Shown: in pieces, positions 50,936 to 59,270 of the stretch | How the letters are laid out: each line of letters begins with the position of its first letter | Position numbering within the stretch: position 1 is the first letter of the stretch | Assembly: GCA_002702655.1 (NCBI GenBank) | Contig: PABB01000031.1 | Coordinates: 1 to 64,000 of the forward strand | Origin: Planctomycetaceae bacterium | Lineage (GTDB): Bacteria > Planctomycetota > Planctomycetia > Pirellulales > Lacipirellulaceae | Reading direction: 5' to 3' | Length of the DNA stretch: 64,000 bases | The notes under the pieces: model-generated | What the model saw: only the letters and a program-made list of their open reading frames with translations | Database searches by the model: none | What the model was told of the DNA's origin: nothing | Position numbers and translations under genes: made by a program

Positions 50936-51961
50936 ATGAATCGAATCCTCACTCGTTGTCTTCAGGCGGGCGCCTGTGCGTTGCTCGCAACGGCGTGGGC
51001 CGCGGAGTCTCGCGCCCAGTGCGATACGTGCGCCGCGCCCGCAGCCGTCCCCGTGACCGTGGGCTATGCACCGACGGTCACGCTGGAGCCGTACAACGGC
51101 TGGTACCCGGGCAAGTTGCTCGACCGCATGCGTTTGCGGCGGTGGGAGCGCACCGCTGCTCGCACCAATGCGGCGACCTACACCACGAGTTACGCACCGA
51201 CGTACACGGCTGCCTACGCACCTGGCTACACGACCGGATACGCTCCGACGTACACGGCGGCTTACGCCCCCACGTCTTACACCGCGGCCTATACGCCGTA
51301 CACGGCCAGCTACGCCTACAGCGCTTCGTACCAGCCCTACGTGTCTGCTTACGCGCCGCTACAGCGGAACGTGCAGACGACTTACTACCGTGCGGCCGTG
51401 TTGTCGCCGGTGGTGGCCGAGGCGGGCTGCAGCAGTTGCGATCCGTGCGGCGGGTGCAGCAGCTGTTCGACGGGGGGTTCGCAGGCGGCCTACGGAGCCC
51501 CGGCGGGCGGCTGCTCGTCGTGTGCAGCATCAGCCGGCACGCCCGACTATGGTTATGACTACGGCTACGGCGCATCCGGTGGCGTCAGCGGAGCCGACTA
51601 CGGTCAGGCCAACGAGCAACCGCAGATGACGGCCCCGCCCGCGTCGACCCAATACGGCACGCAACGCCAGCCGCTGGGCGGCGCCGTGCCCGATGAAGCC
51701 GATCCCGCTGGGGCGGGCGCCCCGCCGAAGGACCCCGGTCCGACCGAGGACGACGCCATCGACAGCGAAGCCGGCATGTACCCGCGGCTGCTGAGCCCGG
51801 TGAACGATCGCACGGCGAACCGTCCGACCGTCGACGTGTGGAACGCCGTCTACAACAAGCCCGTTGCGACGCGGCAGACCAGTCTCCGTCAACCGGCCCC
51901 GCAGCGCCAACGCACGCAGGCCGAAATCGACGCCGACCCGTGGCACGGCGTGAGCCGGTAG
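50936..51961 (+). CDS. Secreted Tyr/Ala/Pro-repeat protein with Cys clusters
   Basis: 341 residues; AGGAAAG lies about 12 nt upstream. Signal peptide ends near AAESRAQ. Residues ~80-145 are tandem repeats of the type SYAPTYTAAYAPGYTTGYAP. Residues ~164-200 are Cys-rich (GCSSCDPCGGCSSC, then GGCSSC), and the last third is a Pro/Gln-rich disordered tail ending in RTQAEIDADPWHGVSR. No enzymatic domain. The repeats resemble structural cell-wall or extracellular-matrix proteins, and the Cys clusters could crosslink in the planctomycete proteinaceous envelope. Function is inferred from composition only. A strong terminator follows. Confidence 0.75.
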   Translation: MNRILTRCLQAGACALLATAWAAESRAQCDTCAAPAAVPVTVGYAPTVTLEPYNGWYPGKLLDRMRLRRWERTAARTNAATYTTSYAPTYTAAYAPGYTTGYAPTYTAAYAPTSYTAAYTPYTASYAYSASYQPYVSAYAPLQRNVQTTYYRAAVLSPVVAEAGCSSCDPCGGCSSCSTGGSQAAYGAPAGGCSSCAASAGTPDYGYDYGYGASGGVSGADYGQANEQPQMTAPPASTQYGTQRQPLGGAVPDEADPAGAGAPPKDPGPTEDDAIDSEAGMYPRLLSPVNDRTANRPTVDVWNAVYNKPVATRQTSLRQPAPQRQRTQAEIDADPWHGVSR

Positions 51962-52004
51962 GTTTCGCTGCGACGCTCGTTGTAGCGAATCGCGAAAGAC
52001 CCAG

Positions 52005-52041
52005 CGCCCTGGTCGCCAAATGGCGGCCGGGGCGTTTTTTT
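52005..52041 (+). terminator. Rho-independent terminator
   Basis: 13-bp stem with two G-U pairs (CGCCCTGGTCGCC / GGCGGCCGGGGCG), AAAT loop, then seven T. Ends the transcript of the repeat protein. Confidence 0.92.
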
Positions 52042-52227
52042 GTTGGGCGACATACCGTGGCCGTTTCTCTCCGAGAATCGATCGCAACGCGTCGCGGGTC
52101 GCGCCGGCCGGTTGGCTTCGCAAACCGCTTAGGTCGATTTTCGGAGAAAACCGAGCACGCTCCACACGGTCTCTCCCGCTCCGCGGCGAGCCTCGTCAAC
52201 TGCTCGCCGTGAGCGTAAACTCACGGC

Positions 52228-53976
52228 ATGACCAACCGTGAGATTGCCGCCGTCTTTGACCAGATCGCCGACCTGTTGGAGTTCCAGGGCGCCAACCCGT
52301 TTCGCGTGCGGGCGTACCGCAATGGCGCTCGGCGGGTGGGCGATTTTCCCGAGCCGCTGGCCGCGGTGTCGGAGGACCCTGATCGGCAACTCACCGATAT
52401 CGACGGCATCGGCAAGGACCTGGCCGAGAAGATCGAGCACCTGCTCACTTTCAGCCGACTGCCGATGCTCGAGGAGTTGCAGGCCGAAGTGCCCGCGGGC
52501 GTCATGGCGCTGCTGCGCGTGCCGGGGCTGGGACCGAAGAAAGCCGCCGCGCTGCACAAAGAACTGCAGATTGATTCGCTCGATCGCCTGCGCGCCGCGT
52601 GCGAAGCGGGCGAGGTGCAAAAGCTGAAAGGCTTTGGCAAGAAGACCGAGGAGACGATTCTCAAGGGGATCGATCTGGCGGCCAAGGCGGACCAGCGCAT
52701 GCGGTGGGCCGCGGCCGATGAGATTGTCGCTGAGCTGCGCGAGCACCTCAGCACGGTCGATGGGGTGCGTCAGCTGGAGGCCGCCGGCAGTTACCGCCGC
52801 GGCAAGGAAACCGTGGGCGACCTCGACTTTCTGGTCGATGCCGACGAAGCGACGGCGGTGATGGACGCCCTGGGCGAATTCCCCGGCGTCGACGAGACAA
52901 TTGTCCGCGGCGACACCAAAATGTCGGTCCGGCTGGACAGCGGCCTGCAGGTTGATCTGCGGGTGGTGCCGACGCGGTCATTCGGCGCGGCGCTGCAGTA
53001 CTTCACCGGCTCGAAAGAGCACAACGTTGAAGTCCGCGGCCGCGCCAAAGCGGCCGGCCTGCGGGTCAACGAGTGGGGCGTCTTTCGCGTCAGCGAGGAC
53101 GACGCTGACCAAGGCCCGCAGTCCGGCGAGTACGTGGCCGGCGAGACGGAAGCCGATGTGTACGCCGCGCTCGATTTGCCCTGTTTTCCGCCCGAAATGC
53201 GCGAGGCGCGGCAGGAGTTTCGTTGGGCCGAGCAAGGCGAGTTGCCGAAGCTGATCGAACTGGCCGACCTGCGCGGCGATTTGCACATGCACACCACCGC
53301 CACAGACGGCAAGGCGTCGCTGGACGAGATGATCGCCGCGGCCCGCCAGCGGGGCTACGAGTACATCGCGATCACCGACCACTCGCAGCGGGTCACCATG
53401 GCCGGCGGGCTCGATCCCGAGCGACTACGGCGGCAGTGGGCCGAAATCGATCGCGTGAACAAAGACCTCGACGATTTGGTCGTGCTCAAGGGCATCGAGT
53501 GCGACATTCTGGAAAAGGGGGGCATGGACCTGCCCGACGACGTGCTGGCCGAGGCCGATTGGGTCGTCGCCAGCGTTCACTACGGCCAGCAGCAATCGCG
53601 CGAGCAGATCACGGACCGCATTCTCGGCGCCCTGGAACACCCCAGCGTCAACGTCATCGCCCATCCCACCGGTCGATTGATCAATCGCCGCGAACCGTAC
53701 GCCGTCGACGTCGAAGCGATGATCGCCGCGGCGGCCAAGCATGGCAAGTTGCTGGAAATCAACGCCAACCCCATGCGGCTCGACCTGGACGACGTCAACG
53801 CGGCATCGGCCCAGCGGCGCGGCATTCCGCTGGTGATTAACAGCGACGCGCACAGCACCGCGGGGCTCGACGTGTTGCGCTACGGCGTTCTGCAAGCCCG
53901 CCGCGCTGGACTGACCGCCGCCGACGTGGCCAACACGCGGCCGTGGACGGAGTTCAAAAAGCTGCTGAAGGCGTGA
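52228..53976 (+). CDS. polX: Family X DNA polymerase with PHP phosphoesterase domain (PolX)
   Basis: 582 residues, the usual PolX length. Helix-hairpin-helix 8-kDa domain (~1-100: LTDIDGIGKDLAEKIEHLL, LRVPGLGPKKAAALH). Palm with catalytic acids ETVGDLDFLVDAD and VDLRVVP, then TGSKEHNVEVRGRAKAAGLR. PHP domain (~345-580): DLHMHTTATDG, YIAITDHSQR, KGIECDILEKGGMDLPD, VVASVHYGQQ, VIAHPTGRLI, LEINANP, INSDAHST, giving the trinuclear metal site. Gap-filling DNA synthesis plus 3'-5' exonuclease in base excision repair. Cytoplasmic, monocistronic. Confidence 0.96.
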   Translation: MTNREIAAVFDQIADLLEFQGANPFRVRAYRNGARRVGDFPEPLAAVSEDPDRQLTDIDGIGKDLAEKIEHLLTFSRLPMLEELQAEVPAGVMALLRVPGLGPKKAAALHKELQIDSLDRLRAACEAGEVQKLKGFGKKTEETILKGIDLAAKADQRMRWAAADEIVAELREHLSTVDGVRQLEAAGSYRRGKETVGDLDFLVDADEATAVMDALGEFPGVDETIVRGDTKMSVRLDSGLQVDLRVVPTRSFGAALQYFTGSKEHNVEVRGRAKAAGLRVNEWGVFRVSEDDADQGPQSGEYVAGETEADVYAALDLPCFPPEMREARQEFRWAEQGELPKLIELADLRGDLHMHTTATDGKASLDEMIAAARQRGYEYIAITDHSQRVTMAGGLDPERLRRQWAEIDRVNKDLDDLVVLKGIECDILEKGGMDLPDDVLAEADWVVASVHYGQQQSREQITDRILGALEHPSVNVIAHPTGRLINRREPYAVDVEAMIAAAAKHGKLLEINANPMRLDLDDVNAASAQRRGIPLVINSDAHSTAGLDVLRYGVLQARRAGLTAADVANTRPWTEFKKLLKA

Positions 53977-54318
53977 GTCCCGCGAACCGCTCGGCTACGC
54001 AGGATAACAGCAAAGTTGCGGAGCGGGGCCGTTTTGAACCGCCAAGGACACCACGAGCACCAAGGCGCACGATCACAGGATCACAGGATTACGTCGGATT
54101 AACAGGACGAACCGACAGCGCGGTGCGGGACGGCGCGAGTACCCTCCGAGCATCCTGTTGATCTGGCTGATCCTGGAATCCTGTTCTCTTGTCTTCTGTT
54201 GGTTTTGGCGAGTCTGCTGTTTCGAAATGCAGGATTTGGGACTTTGCAGTTCTCCTGCTCGGCTACGTACGCAAGTGGCTCACGCTTTCGACGCGGCCGG
54301 GCTGCGACCGCGCAGCGT
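53977..54318. repeat. Mosaic intergenic repeat element
   Basis: 342 nt without a gene. It has GAACCGCCAAGGACACC, then an inverted pair: ACAGGATTACGTCGG...ATTAACAGGA (54083-54107) and TCCTGTTGATCTGG...GGAATCCTGT (54153-54184), about 45 nt apart. Such CCAAGGAC and ATCCTGT modules are familiar as dispersed intergenic repeats in several bacterial phyla. It may be a non-autonomous mobile element or folded RNA. Confidence 0.5.
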
Positions 54319-55134
54319 CTATTTTTCGTGGCGTAGCAATGGGAACGGCCGGTAGTCCGCGGGAATCGACACAATCGGCTCGTGCAACACCGCGTCGGCT
54401 CGGCGACGAGCGACGACGCGGATGTAGCCGAGGTGGTCGCCGGCGTCCGCCTCCAGAGCGTTAATCTCCACGGCGTTGTCCGGCGCGACCTCCCTTTGCC
54501 AGGCCAGCCAGTGCTGCCAGCCGTCCGGCATGGCGTCGGCGACCTCCACGTCGACGATCCCGGTGCGGGCCCAATGCCAGCGCCACCAATCCGCCGAGTG
54601 GAAACACCAGGGTTGGTCCTGCGCCCACCACGGGGCGATCGCGGCGGGAATCTCGCCGTCGAATTCGCGCATCAATCCCGCCTGGGCGATGGCGATCACG
54701 CCGCCCGGTTTCACCAGCCGCACGATTTCGGGCAAGAACATGTCGTCCGTGCCGAAATAGTAGTACGAGTCGACCGACACGATCGCGTCGAAGAACCCGG
54801 CGGCAAACGGCAGCGAGCGGGCGTCGGCGCGCAACGGGAACACGTGATCGGCCACTCCGGCGTCCCTAATGCGCTGCAGGTTCTCGGCCGGGTCGAACCA
54901 CAGGTCGGTGGCCCACGCCTGCGGGCCAAACTCGCGGTGCGGGAAGATCGACGTCATGGCCCGGCCGCAGCCCAGGTCGAGCACGCGCATGCCGGGCGCC
55001 AGGTCGAGCGACTCGGCCAACCACTCGGCGAGCCACAGCCCGTTGGCTCCGCCGCTGGAACTGCCGACGACCCAGTCGGGGTGATACTGAGACGACCGGG
55101 GGAAACGCGGGTTGTGCAGGCGGGAGCCGCTCAT
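54319..55134 (-). CDS. Class I SAM-dependent methyltransferase
   Basis: 271 residues. Motif I MRVLDLGCGRAMTSIFPHRE is clear, followed by motif II VWATDLWFDP-like (WATDLWFDPAENLQRI), ADARSLPFAAGFFDAIVSVD and EIVRLVKPGGVIAIAQAGLM. The C-terminal region is Trp-rich (WWAQDQPWCFHSADWWRWHW), shaping the acceptor pocket. Similar proteins methylate small molecules; the substrate is unknown. Cytoplasmic, no signal peptide. The ATG at 55134 places the first helix directly. Monocistronic, next to the repeat element. Confidence 0.88.
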   Translation of the reverse strand: MSGSRLHNPRFPRSSQYHPDWVVGSSSGGANGLWLAEWLAESLDLAPGMRVLDLGCGRAMTSIFPHREFGPQAWATDLWFDPAENLQRIRDAGVADHVFPLRADARSLPFAAGFFDAIVSVDSYYYFGTDDMFLPEIVRLVKPGGVIAIAQAGLMREFDGEIPAAIAPWWAQDQPWCFHSADWWRWHWARTGIVDVEVADAMPDGWQHWLAWQREVAPDNAVEINALEADAGDHLGYIRVVARRRADAVLHEPIVSIPADYRPFPLLRHEK

Positions 55135-55356
55135 GCGAATGCCTTTGCCGAGTGGAGAGGACTACAGAAGGGGAAAGTGCCGCTGAGACACGATCGTCTG
55201 GCCGTTGGTTCGCGTTTCTGAATGAGATCAGCCGAACTTTCAATCGTCTCCGCGGTTCACTCGAGATGGCAGTGCGGTAATCTGAATTGCTGCAAATCCG
55301 CTGCCGTTGCCCCTGTCATGCACCAGCAATCGATATTGCGTAGGTGAGGCGTTGCC

Positions 55357-55818
55357 ATGATTCGCTGCTTGCCCGTCGCGCTCTGTTCGTGGGATTACAC
55401 GTTGGAGGGCCCCAGCGGCATTGCCTCGCTGCAGTTCGATTGGATGACAGAGCAGGGCAGCATTGATGCCGATGGCGTCGAGTTCGAGATCCGCAAGCAC
55501 GGCTACACGAGCGGACGTTGGACGCTGGAGTTCGAGGGCGAGGAAACGGCTTCGGCGCAGAAAACCAGCGTCTTCAGCCGCACGTTCGACCTACGCGCCG
55601 GCGGCGAATCATTCGTGCTGCAGGCACGCTCCGCGTTGGGCCGCACGTTTCAAATGCTGCGCGGCGGGCGCGTCGTGGCGACGTTCGCCCCCGATCACCC
55701 ATTCACCCGACGGGCGCGAATTGAGCCGACGGTCGACGACGTGAATCTGGTGACGCTGGCTTTCGCATTCTGGCTGGTTGCGGTGGTTTGGCGACGCGCT
55801 GCCCGTAACAGTTCTTAA
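55357..55818 (+). CDS. Small conserved protein of unknown function
   Basis: 153 residues. Residues 1-120 make a compact beta-rich domain (ASLQFDWMTEQGSIDADGVE ... EIRKHGYTSGRWTLEFEGE ... FSRTFDLRAGGESFVLQARS ... GRTFQMLRGGRVVATFAPDH), reminiscent of the LURP-one/Tubby-like beta-barrel. The last 25 residues contain a hydrophobic helix (VNLVTLAFAFWLVAVVW) followed by Arg, possibly a membrane tail. No function is assigned. The ATG opens the frame and the upstream intergenic region is gene-free. Confidence 0.6.
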   Translation: MIRCLPVALCSWDYTLEGPSGIASLQFDWMTEQGSIDADGVEFEIRKHGYTSGRWTLEFEGEETASAQKTSVFSRTFDLRAGGESFVLQARSALGRTFQMLRGGRVVATFAPDHPFTRRARIEPTVDDVNLVTLAFAFWLVAVVWRRAARNSS

Positions 55819-55997
55819 GCGACGGGGTGCATTCTGCATATTCGCTGCGACCGGCGCAATCGGCAGGACGTTGGCCGCGACTCCCCAGCCACGCCGGCTC
55901 GGCGATCGGCTGGCGTGAAGTAGGCTTTTCAGAGCGATTCTTGCCGGCGGCCACGGGCAAAGCCGGCGCCCGACTGACCACTCCTGGAGCCAACCGG

Positions 55998-56408
55998 ATG
56001 CCTGGCCTCAACGCGCTTCGCGAATTGATTCTCAACGACGGCAGGATCACCGAGAACGAAGTCGGGGTGATACGCCGGTACATCCAAGCTGACAGCCAGC
56101 TCGATTTGGATGACGTGAAATGCCTGGTCCAGCTGCTCAGCGAGGCCACCGAGGTGTGCGCCGCGTTCGACGAGGTGTTCTTTCCCGCGTTGCGGGAGGT
56201 GATTCTCGAGGACGGTCGCGTCGGACCTGCCGAGCAGTTCTACCTGTTGAAGATGCTCTACTCCGACGGTCACATCCGACCCAGCGAAGTGCAGTTCTTG
56301 TTAGAGTTGCGCGAATCGGTCACGGAAGTGACGCCGGAGTTGGAAGCGTTGTGCGAGACCGCGCTGCAGGCCCAAGAAACCAACTGGGATGTCGGCGGAC
56401 GGGCTTAG
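55998..56408 (+). CDS. All-helical small protein, TerB-like
   Basis: 136 residues, TGGAGCC upstream of the ATG at 55998 (the longer frame lacks a ribosome site). The sequence reads as two similar helical repeats: LNALRELILNDGRITENEVG and FPALREVILEDGRVGPAEQF, each followed by an LL-rich helix. The I-L-x-D-G-R-I/V-x-x-x-E pattern, with acidic residues before the helix, resembles the metal-binding helices of TerB-like proteins. The family assignment is tentative. Function unknown. Convergent with the Hsp70 operon. Confidence 0.6.
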   Translation: MPGLNALRELILNDGRITENEVGVIRRYIQADSQLDLDDVKCLVQLLSEATEVCAAFDEVFFPALREVILEDGRVGPAEQFYLLKMLYSDGHIRPSEVQFLLELRESVTEVTPELEALCETALQAQETNWDVGGRA

Positions 56409-56423
56409 CGATTAGCACGTGGC

Positions 56424-59270
56424 CTAGCTGATTCGCAATCCGCTGGGCAACGATTCGCCGAAGGCGATGCTCTGTTCCTCGTGATCGAGCGTGCCGACTT
56501 CTTCGACCAATTGGCGGAAGTGCGCGGGCGCCTGCTGTACGTCGAGCCAATCGACCACCTGACGTCTCAGCGAATCGGCAATGTCCCGGTGGCGGTCGCC
56601 CGTTTTGCGCGCGAGCAACATCAGCGATGCCGCGGCGTGATCGCGGGCCGCGTCACTGGGCAATAGCGCGGCGAGCCACCGCTCGGCGATCTCCGGCGCC
56701 ACGAGCGTGTTGAGCGGGCCGTACAACGGCACGCGCTGCCCGATACGGCCCAGCGCCCACAGCATGTCGGGCACGCGCTTGGCGAGCTTGCGCTTCGGCA
56801 GCATCTCGACGATGGCATCGCCCAGTTCGATCTTCACCGCGACCGGCAGCAGTTCCAGCCCGCCGAGCAGGCGCCAGATCTCGGCCGATTGGGTCGGATC
56901 GGCCGCGGTCGAGACGGCCTTGCCCCCGCCGCCGCCATCGAATCGCCGCCGCAGGGCGCGCACGTCGGCCAGCAGCGGCTCGGCCAGGGTGAGTTGCTGC
57001 CCCCGCGTCAGCCCGCCGGCGATCCGTCGCCACAGGACGAGCGCCTCGGCCTGCGAGGCGGGAAAGGCGAGCTTGCCGGTCACGGTCCGCCAGGTTTCCG
57101 CCACGCGCCAATCGTCGACGGCGAACCCGTACCCGGGGCGCAGCGCGTAGCCAGCCAGGTTCAGCCACCGCGACTCGTGCGCGGGGGACCGCCGGCGGCC
57201 TGTTTCGACTTGCAGCAGCATCTCCCACAGCCGCCGCAGCACCGAGGTGGGCCACTCGTGTTTCGGCTGATCGACCGCGGCGGCCAGGTCCTTCATCAGC
57301 CGGGGCGGCGCCGTTTTGCCCGACTTGCCGAACACGGCGTTGATGCAGTCCCGGCAGGCGTCGAGCGTGGCCTCGTCGACGATGCCCTCCTGCTCGCGCT
57401 GCGACTCGTGCGCCGCCATGTCCGTTTGCGTGGTCGAGCGAATGTCGAACTGCAGTTGCCAACTGCGGTTGGCGGACACGTCGCGACAGGAGAGTTCCAA
57501 CGTGCCGACTTCCGACAGCCGCGCGTGCAGCCGCACCGTGGCGGTCTGCGGTTGATTCTTGCGTCCGGTGTGCAGCACGGTGCGAATCGGCGGCAGCGGC
57601 GTGAGCTCCGCTTGATCGGCTTCGACCAACAGGCCCGGCGGATCGGCCAGCCGGGTGCTGGAGACGAACAGCGGGAACTCGACCGGCTCGGCCAGCGCGA
57701 TCTCAAAATCTAGGTCGGCGATTTCAGAATCCTCGCCCTCGGCCGCGTTGCCGGGCGCCAGGCAGACGGCGCGCGGAGGCTGACCGGCGACCCCCACGTA
57801 GTAGCTGCGGGCCAGCGAGGCGGTGATGCCGACGCCCTCGCCGCGGCGGACCATGCCGTAGTACGCGGCGCCCTGGGCCACGGCCAAGTCGAGCCGCGCG
57901 TTGTCCAATACGACGGGGCGCCACGGCGCGTCGGCGCTGGAAAACCAACCCGCGAGCGTCTGCAGCAGCCGCTCGCGCAGCACCGGCGACGCGAAGAAAC
58001 CACCGTTGAACAACACAATGTCGGGCCGCGCGGGATCGGGGCTGCCTGTCGTTTGCCAGGCCTCGTCCGGTGCATCGTCGCCCGTGTGGCGGTGGGCGAC
58101 GAGAAACGACGCGAGGTATTTCGTGATCGCCGGGTCGGTCGCGTACGGCAGGCCAAAATCCTGGAAGCCAGACTGCCGCCGCGACGGTTTCTCATCGAGC
58201 GAGGTGCGCGGCAGGAATCCCTCGACAAGCAGGCGTTGGGCGTCGTCGCGGGTGACTTCGGCTTGCTTCGCGCCGCCGATCACCTTCGAGCCGGACGCGG
58301 GCAGATTGATGGTGGTCGACTCAGGGGCGCCGTCGGCCAGCAGCGTTTCCTTCACGCGCTGGGCCGAGCGGACCAGCACCTCCCACTGCTGCACGGGCAG
58401 CCCCGCATCGCCGGCGAGCTGCTGCTCAACATGCCGAGCCAGCGTCAGGTCGAGATTGTCGCCGCCCAGGATCAGGTGATTTCCGACCGCCACGCGATGG
58501 AATTGCAGGTCGCCGGAGCCGTCGCGCTCGCGGACCCGAATCAACGTGAAGTCGGTCGTGCCGCCGCCGATGTCGCACACTAACACCTTCTGGCCAGCCG
58601 CGACCTGCTCGCGCCACCCGTCGCGATGGCGATCGACCCACGCGTAGAACGCGGCTTGCGGTTCCTCCAGCAGAACGATCCGCGGCAAGCCGGCCTGTTT
58701 GGCGGCGGCCACCGTCAGCTCGCGGGCCACCTCGTCGAACGACGCCGGGAGCGTGACCACCACGTCCTGCTCGGCCAGCGGGAACTTCGGCTGCGCGGCG
58801 TTCCACGCGTCGTGCACGTGCCGCAAAATCCGCGCGCTGGCTTCCACGGGCGACAGGCGCTCCACGTCAGCGTCGCTTTGCCAGGGAAGCAGGTCGGCCG
58901 TGCGGTCGACGCCGGCGTGGGACAGCCACGACTTGGCCGAGACGATGGTCCGGCCCGGCTGCCCGGCGCCGCGGCTGCGAGCAAACTGCCCGATCGCATA
59001 CCGCGGCGGCTTGGCGTCCCACGGCAACTGCAGCGCGCCGGAGTCGGCCTCGGCGTCGGTCGCCTGGTAGTGGACCGAGGGGAGCGTCTCGCGGGCGTCG
59101 ACTTCAAACGGCGCCACGATTTGCGGGACGGGAAAGGTGCGCACCTGCCACGGCGACTCGCGCGTGTCGACGTACGCCACCGCCGAGTTGCTGGTGCCCA
59201 GGTCGATGCCCACGACGTACCGAGCGGGCGCGTCGCCGTCGGCGGGCCGGTGATCGCTGGCGCCGCTCAC
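56424..59270 (-). CDS. Hsp70-family ATPase with C-terminal DUF3731
   Basis: 948 residues. Actin-type ATPase: phosphate-1 VVGIDLGTSNSAVAY, phosphate-2 VLVCDIGGGTTDFTLIRV, adenosine region PDIVLFNGGFFASPVLRERL. A beta-sandwich substrate-like domain follows, then a ~330-residue alpha-helical C-terminal DUF3731 (DEATLDACRDCINAVFGKSG ... AEALVLWRRIAGGLTRGQQL ... KRVPDMLWALGRIGQR). It lacks the EEVD/lid of DnaK. Start overlaps the upstream Hsp70 stop by 4 nt (ATGA), so translation is coupled. Third gene of a conserved DUF2760-Hsp70-Hsp70 module; client proteins unknown. Confidence 0.93.
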   Translation of the reverse strand: MSGASDHRPADGDAPARYVVGIDLGTSNSAVAYVDTRESPWQVRTFPVPQIVAPFEVDARETLPSVHYQATDAEADSGALQLPWDAKPPRYAIGQFARSRGAGQPGRTIVSAKSWLSHAGVDRTADLLPWQSDADVERLSPVEASARILRHVHDAWNAAQPKFPLAEQDVVVTLPASFDEVARELTVAAAKQAGLPRIVLLEEPQAAFYAWVDRHRDGWREQVAAGQKVLVCDIGGGTTDFTLIRVRERDGSGDLQFHRVAVGNHLILGGDNLDLTLARHVEQQLAGDAGLPVQQWEVLVRSAQRVKETLLADGAPESTTINLPASGSKVIGGAKQAEVTRDDAQRLLVEGFLPRTSLDEKPSRRQSGFQDFGLPYATDPAITKYLASFLVAHRHTGDDAPDEAWQTTGSPDPARPDIVLFNGGFFASPVLRERLLQTLAGWFSSADAPWRPVVLDNARLDLAVAQGAAYYGMVRRGEGVGITASLARSYYVGVAGQPPRAVCLAPGNAAEGEDSEIADLDFEIALAEPVEFPLFVSSTRLADPPGLLVEADQAELTPLPPIRTVLHTGRKNQPQTATVRLHARLSEVGTLELSCRDVSANRSWQLQFDIRSTTQTDMAAHESQREQEGIVDEATLDACRDCINAVFGKSGKTAPPRLMKDLAAAVDQPKHEWPTSVLRRLWEMLLQVETGRRRSPAHESRWLNLAGYALRPGYGFAVDDWRVAETWRTVTGKLAFPASQAEALVLWRRIAGGLTRGQQLTLAEPLLADVRALRRRFDGGGGGKAVSTAADPTQSAEIWRLLGGLELLPVAVKIELGDAIVEMLPKRKLAKRVPDMLWALGRIGQRVPLYGPLNTLVAPEIAERWLAALLPSDAARDHAAASLMLLARKTGDRHRDIADSLRRQVVDWLDVQQAPAHFRQLVEEVGTLDHEEQSIAFGESLPSGLRIS

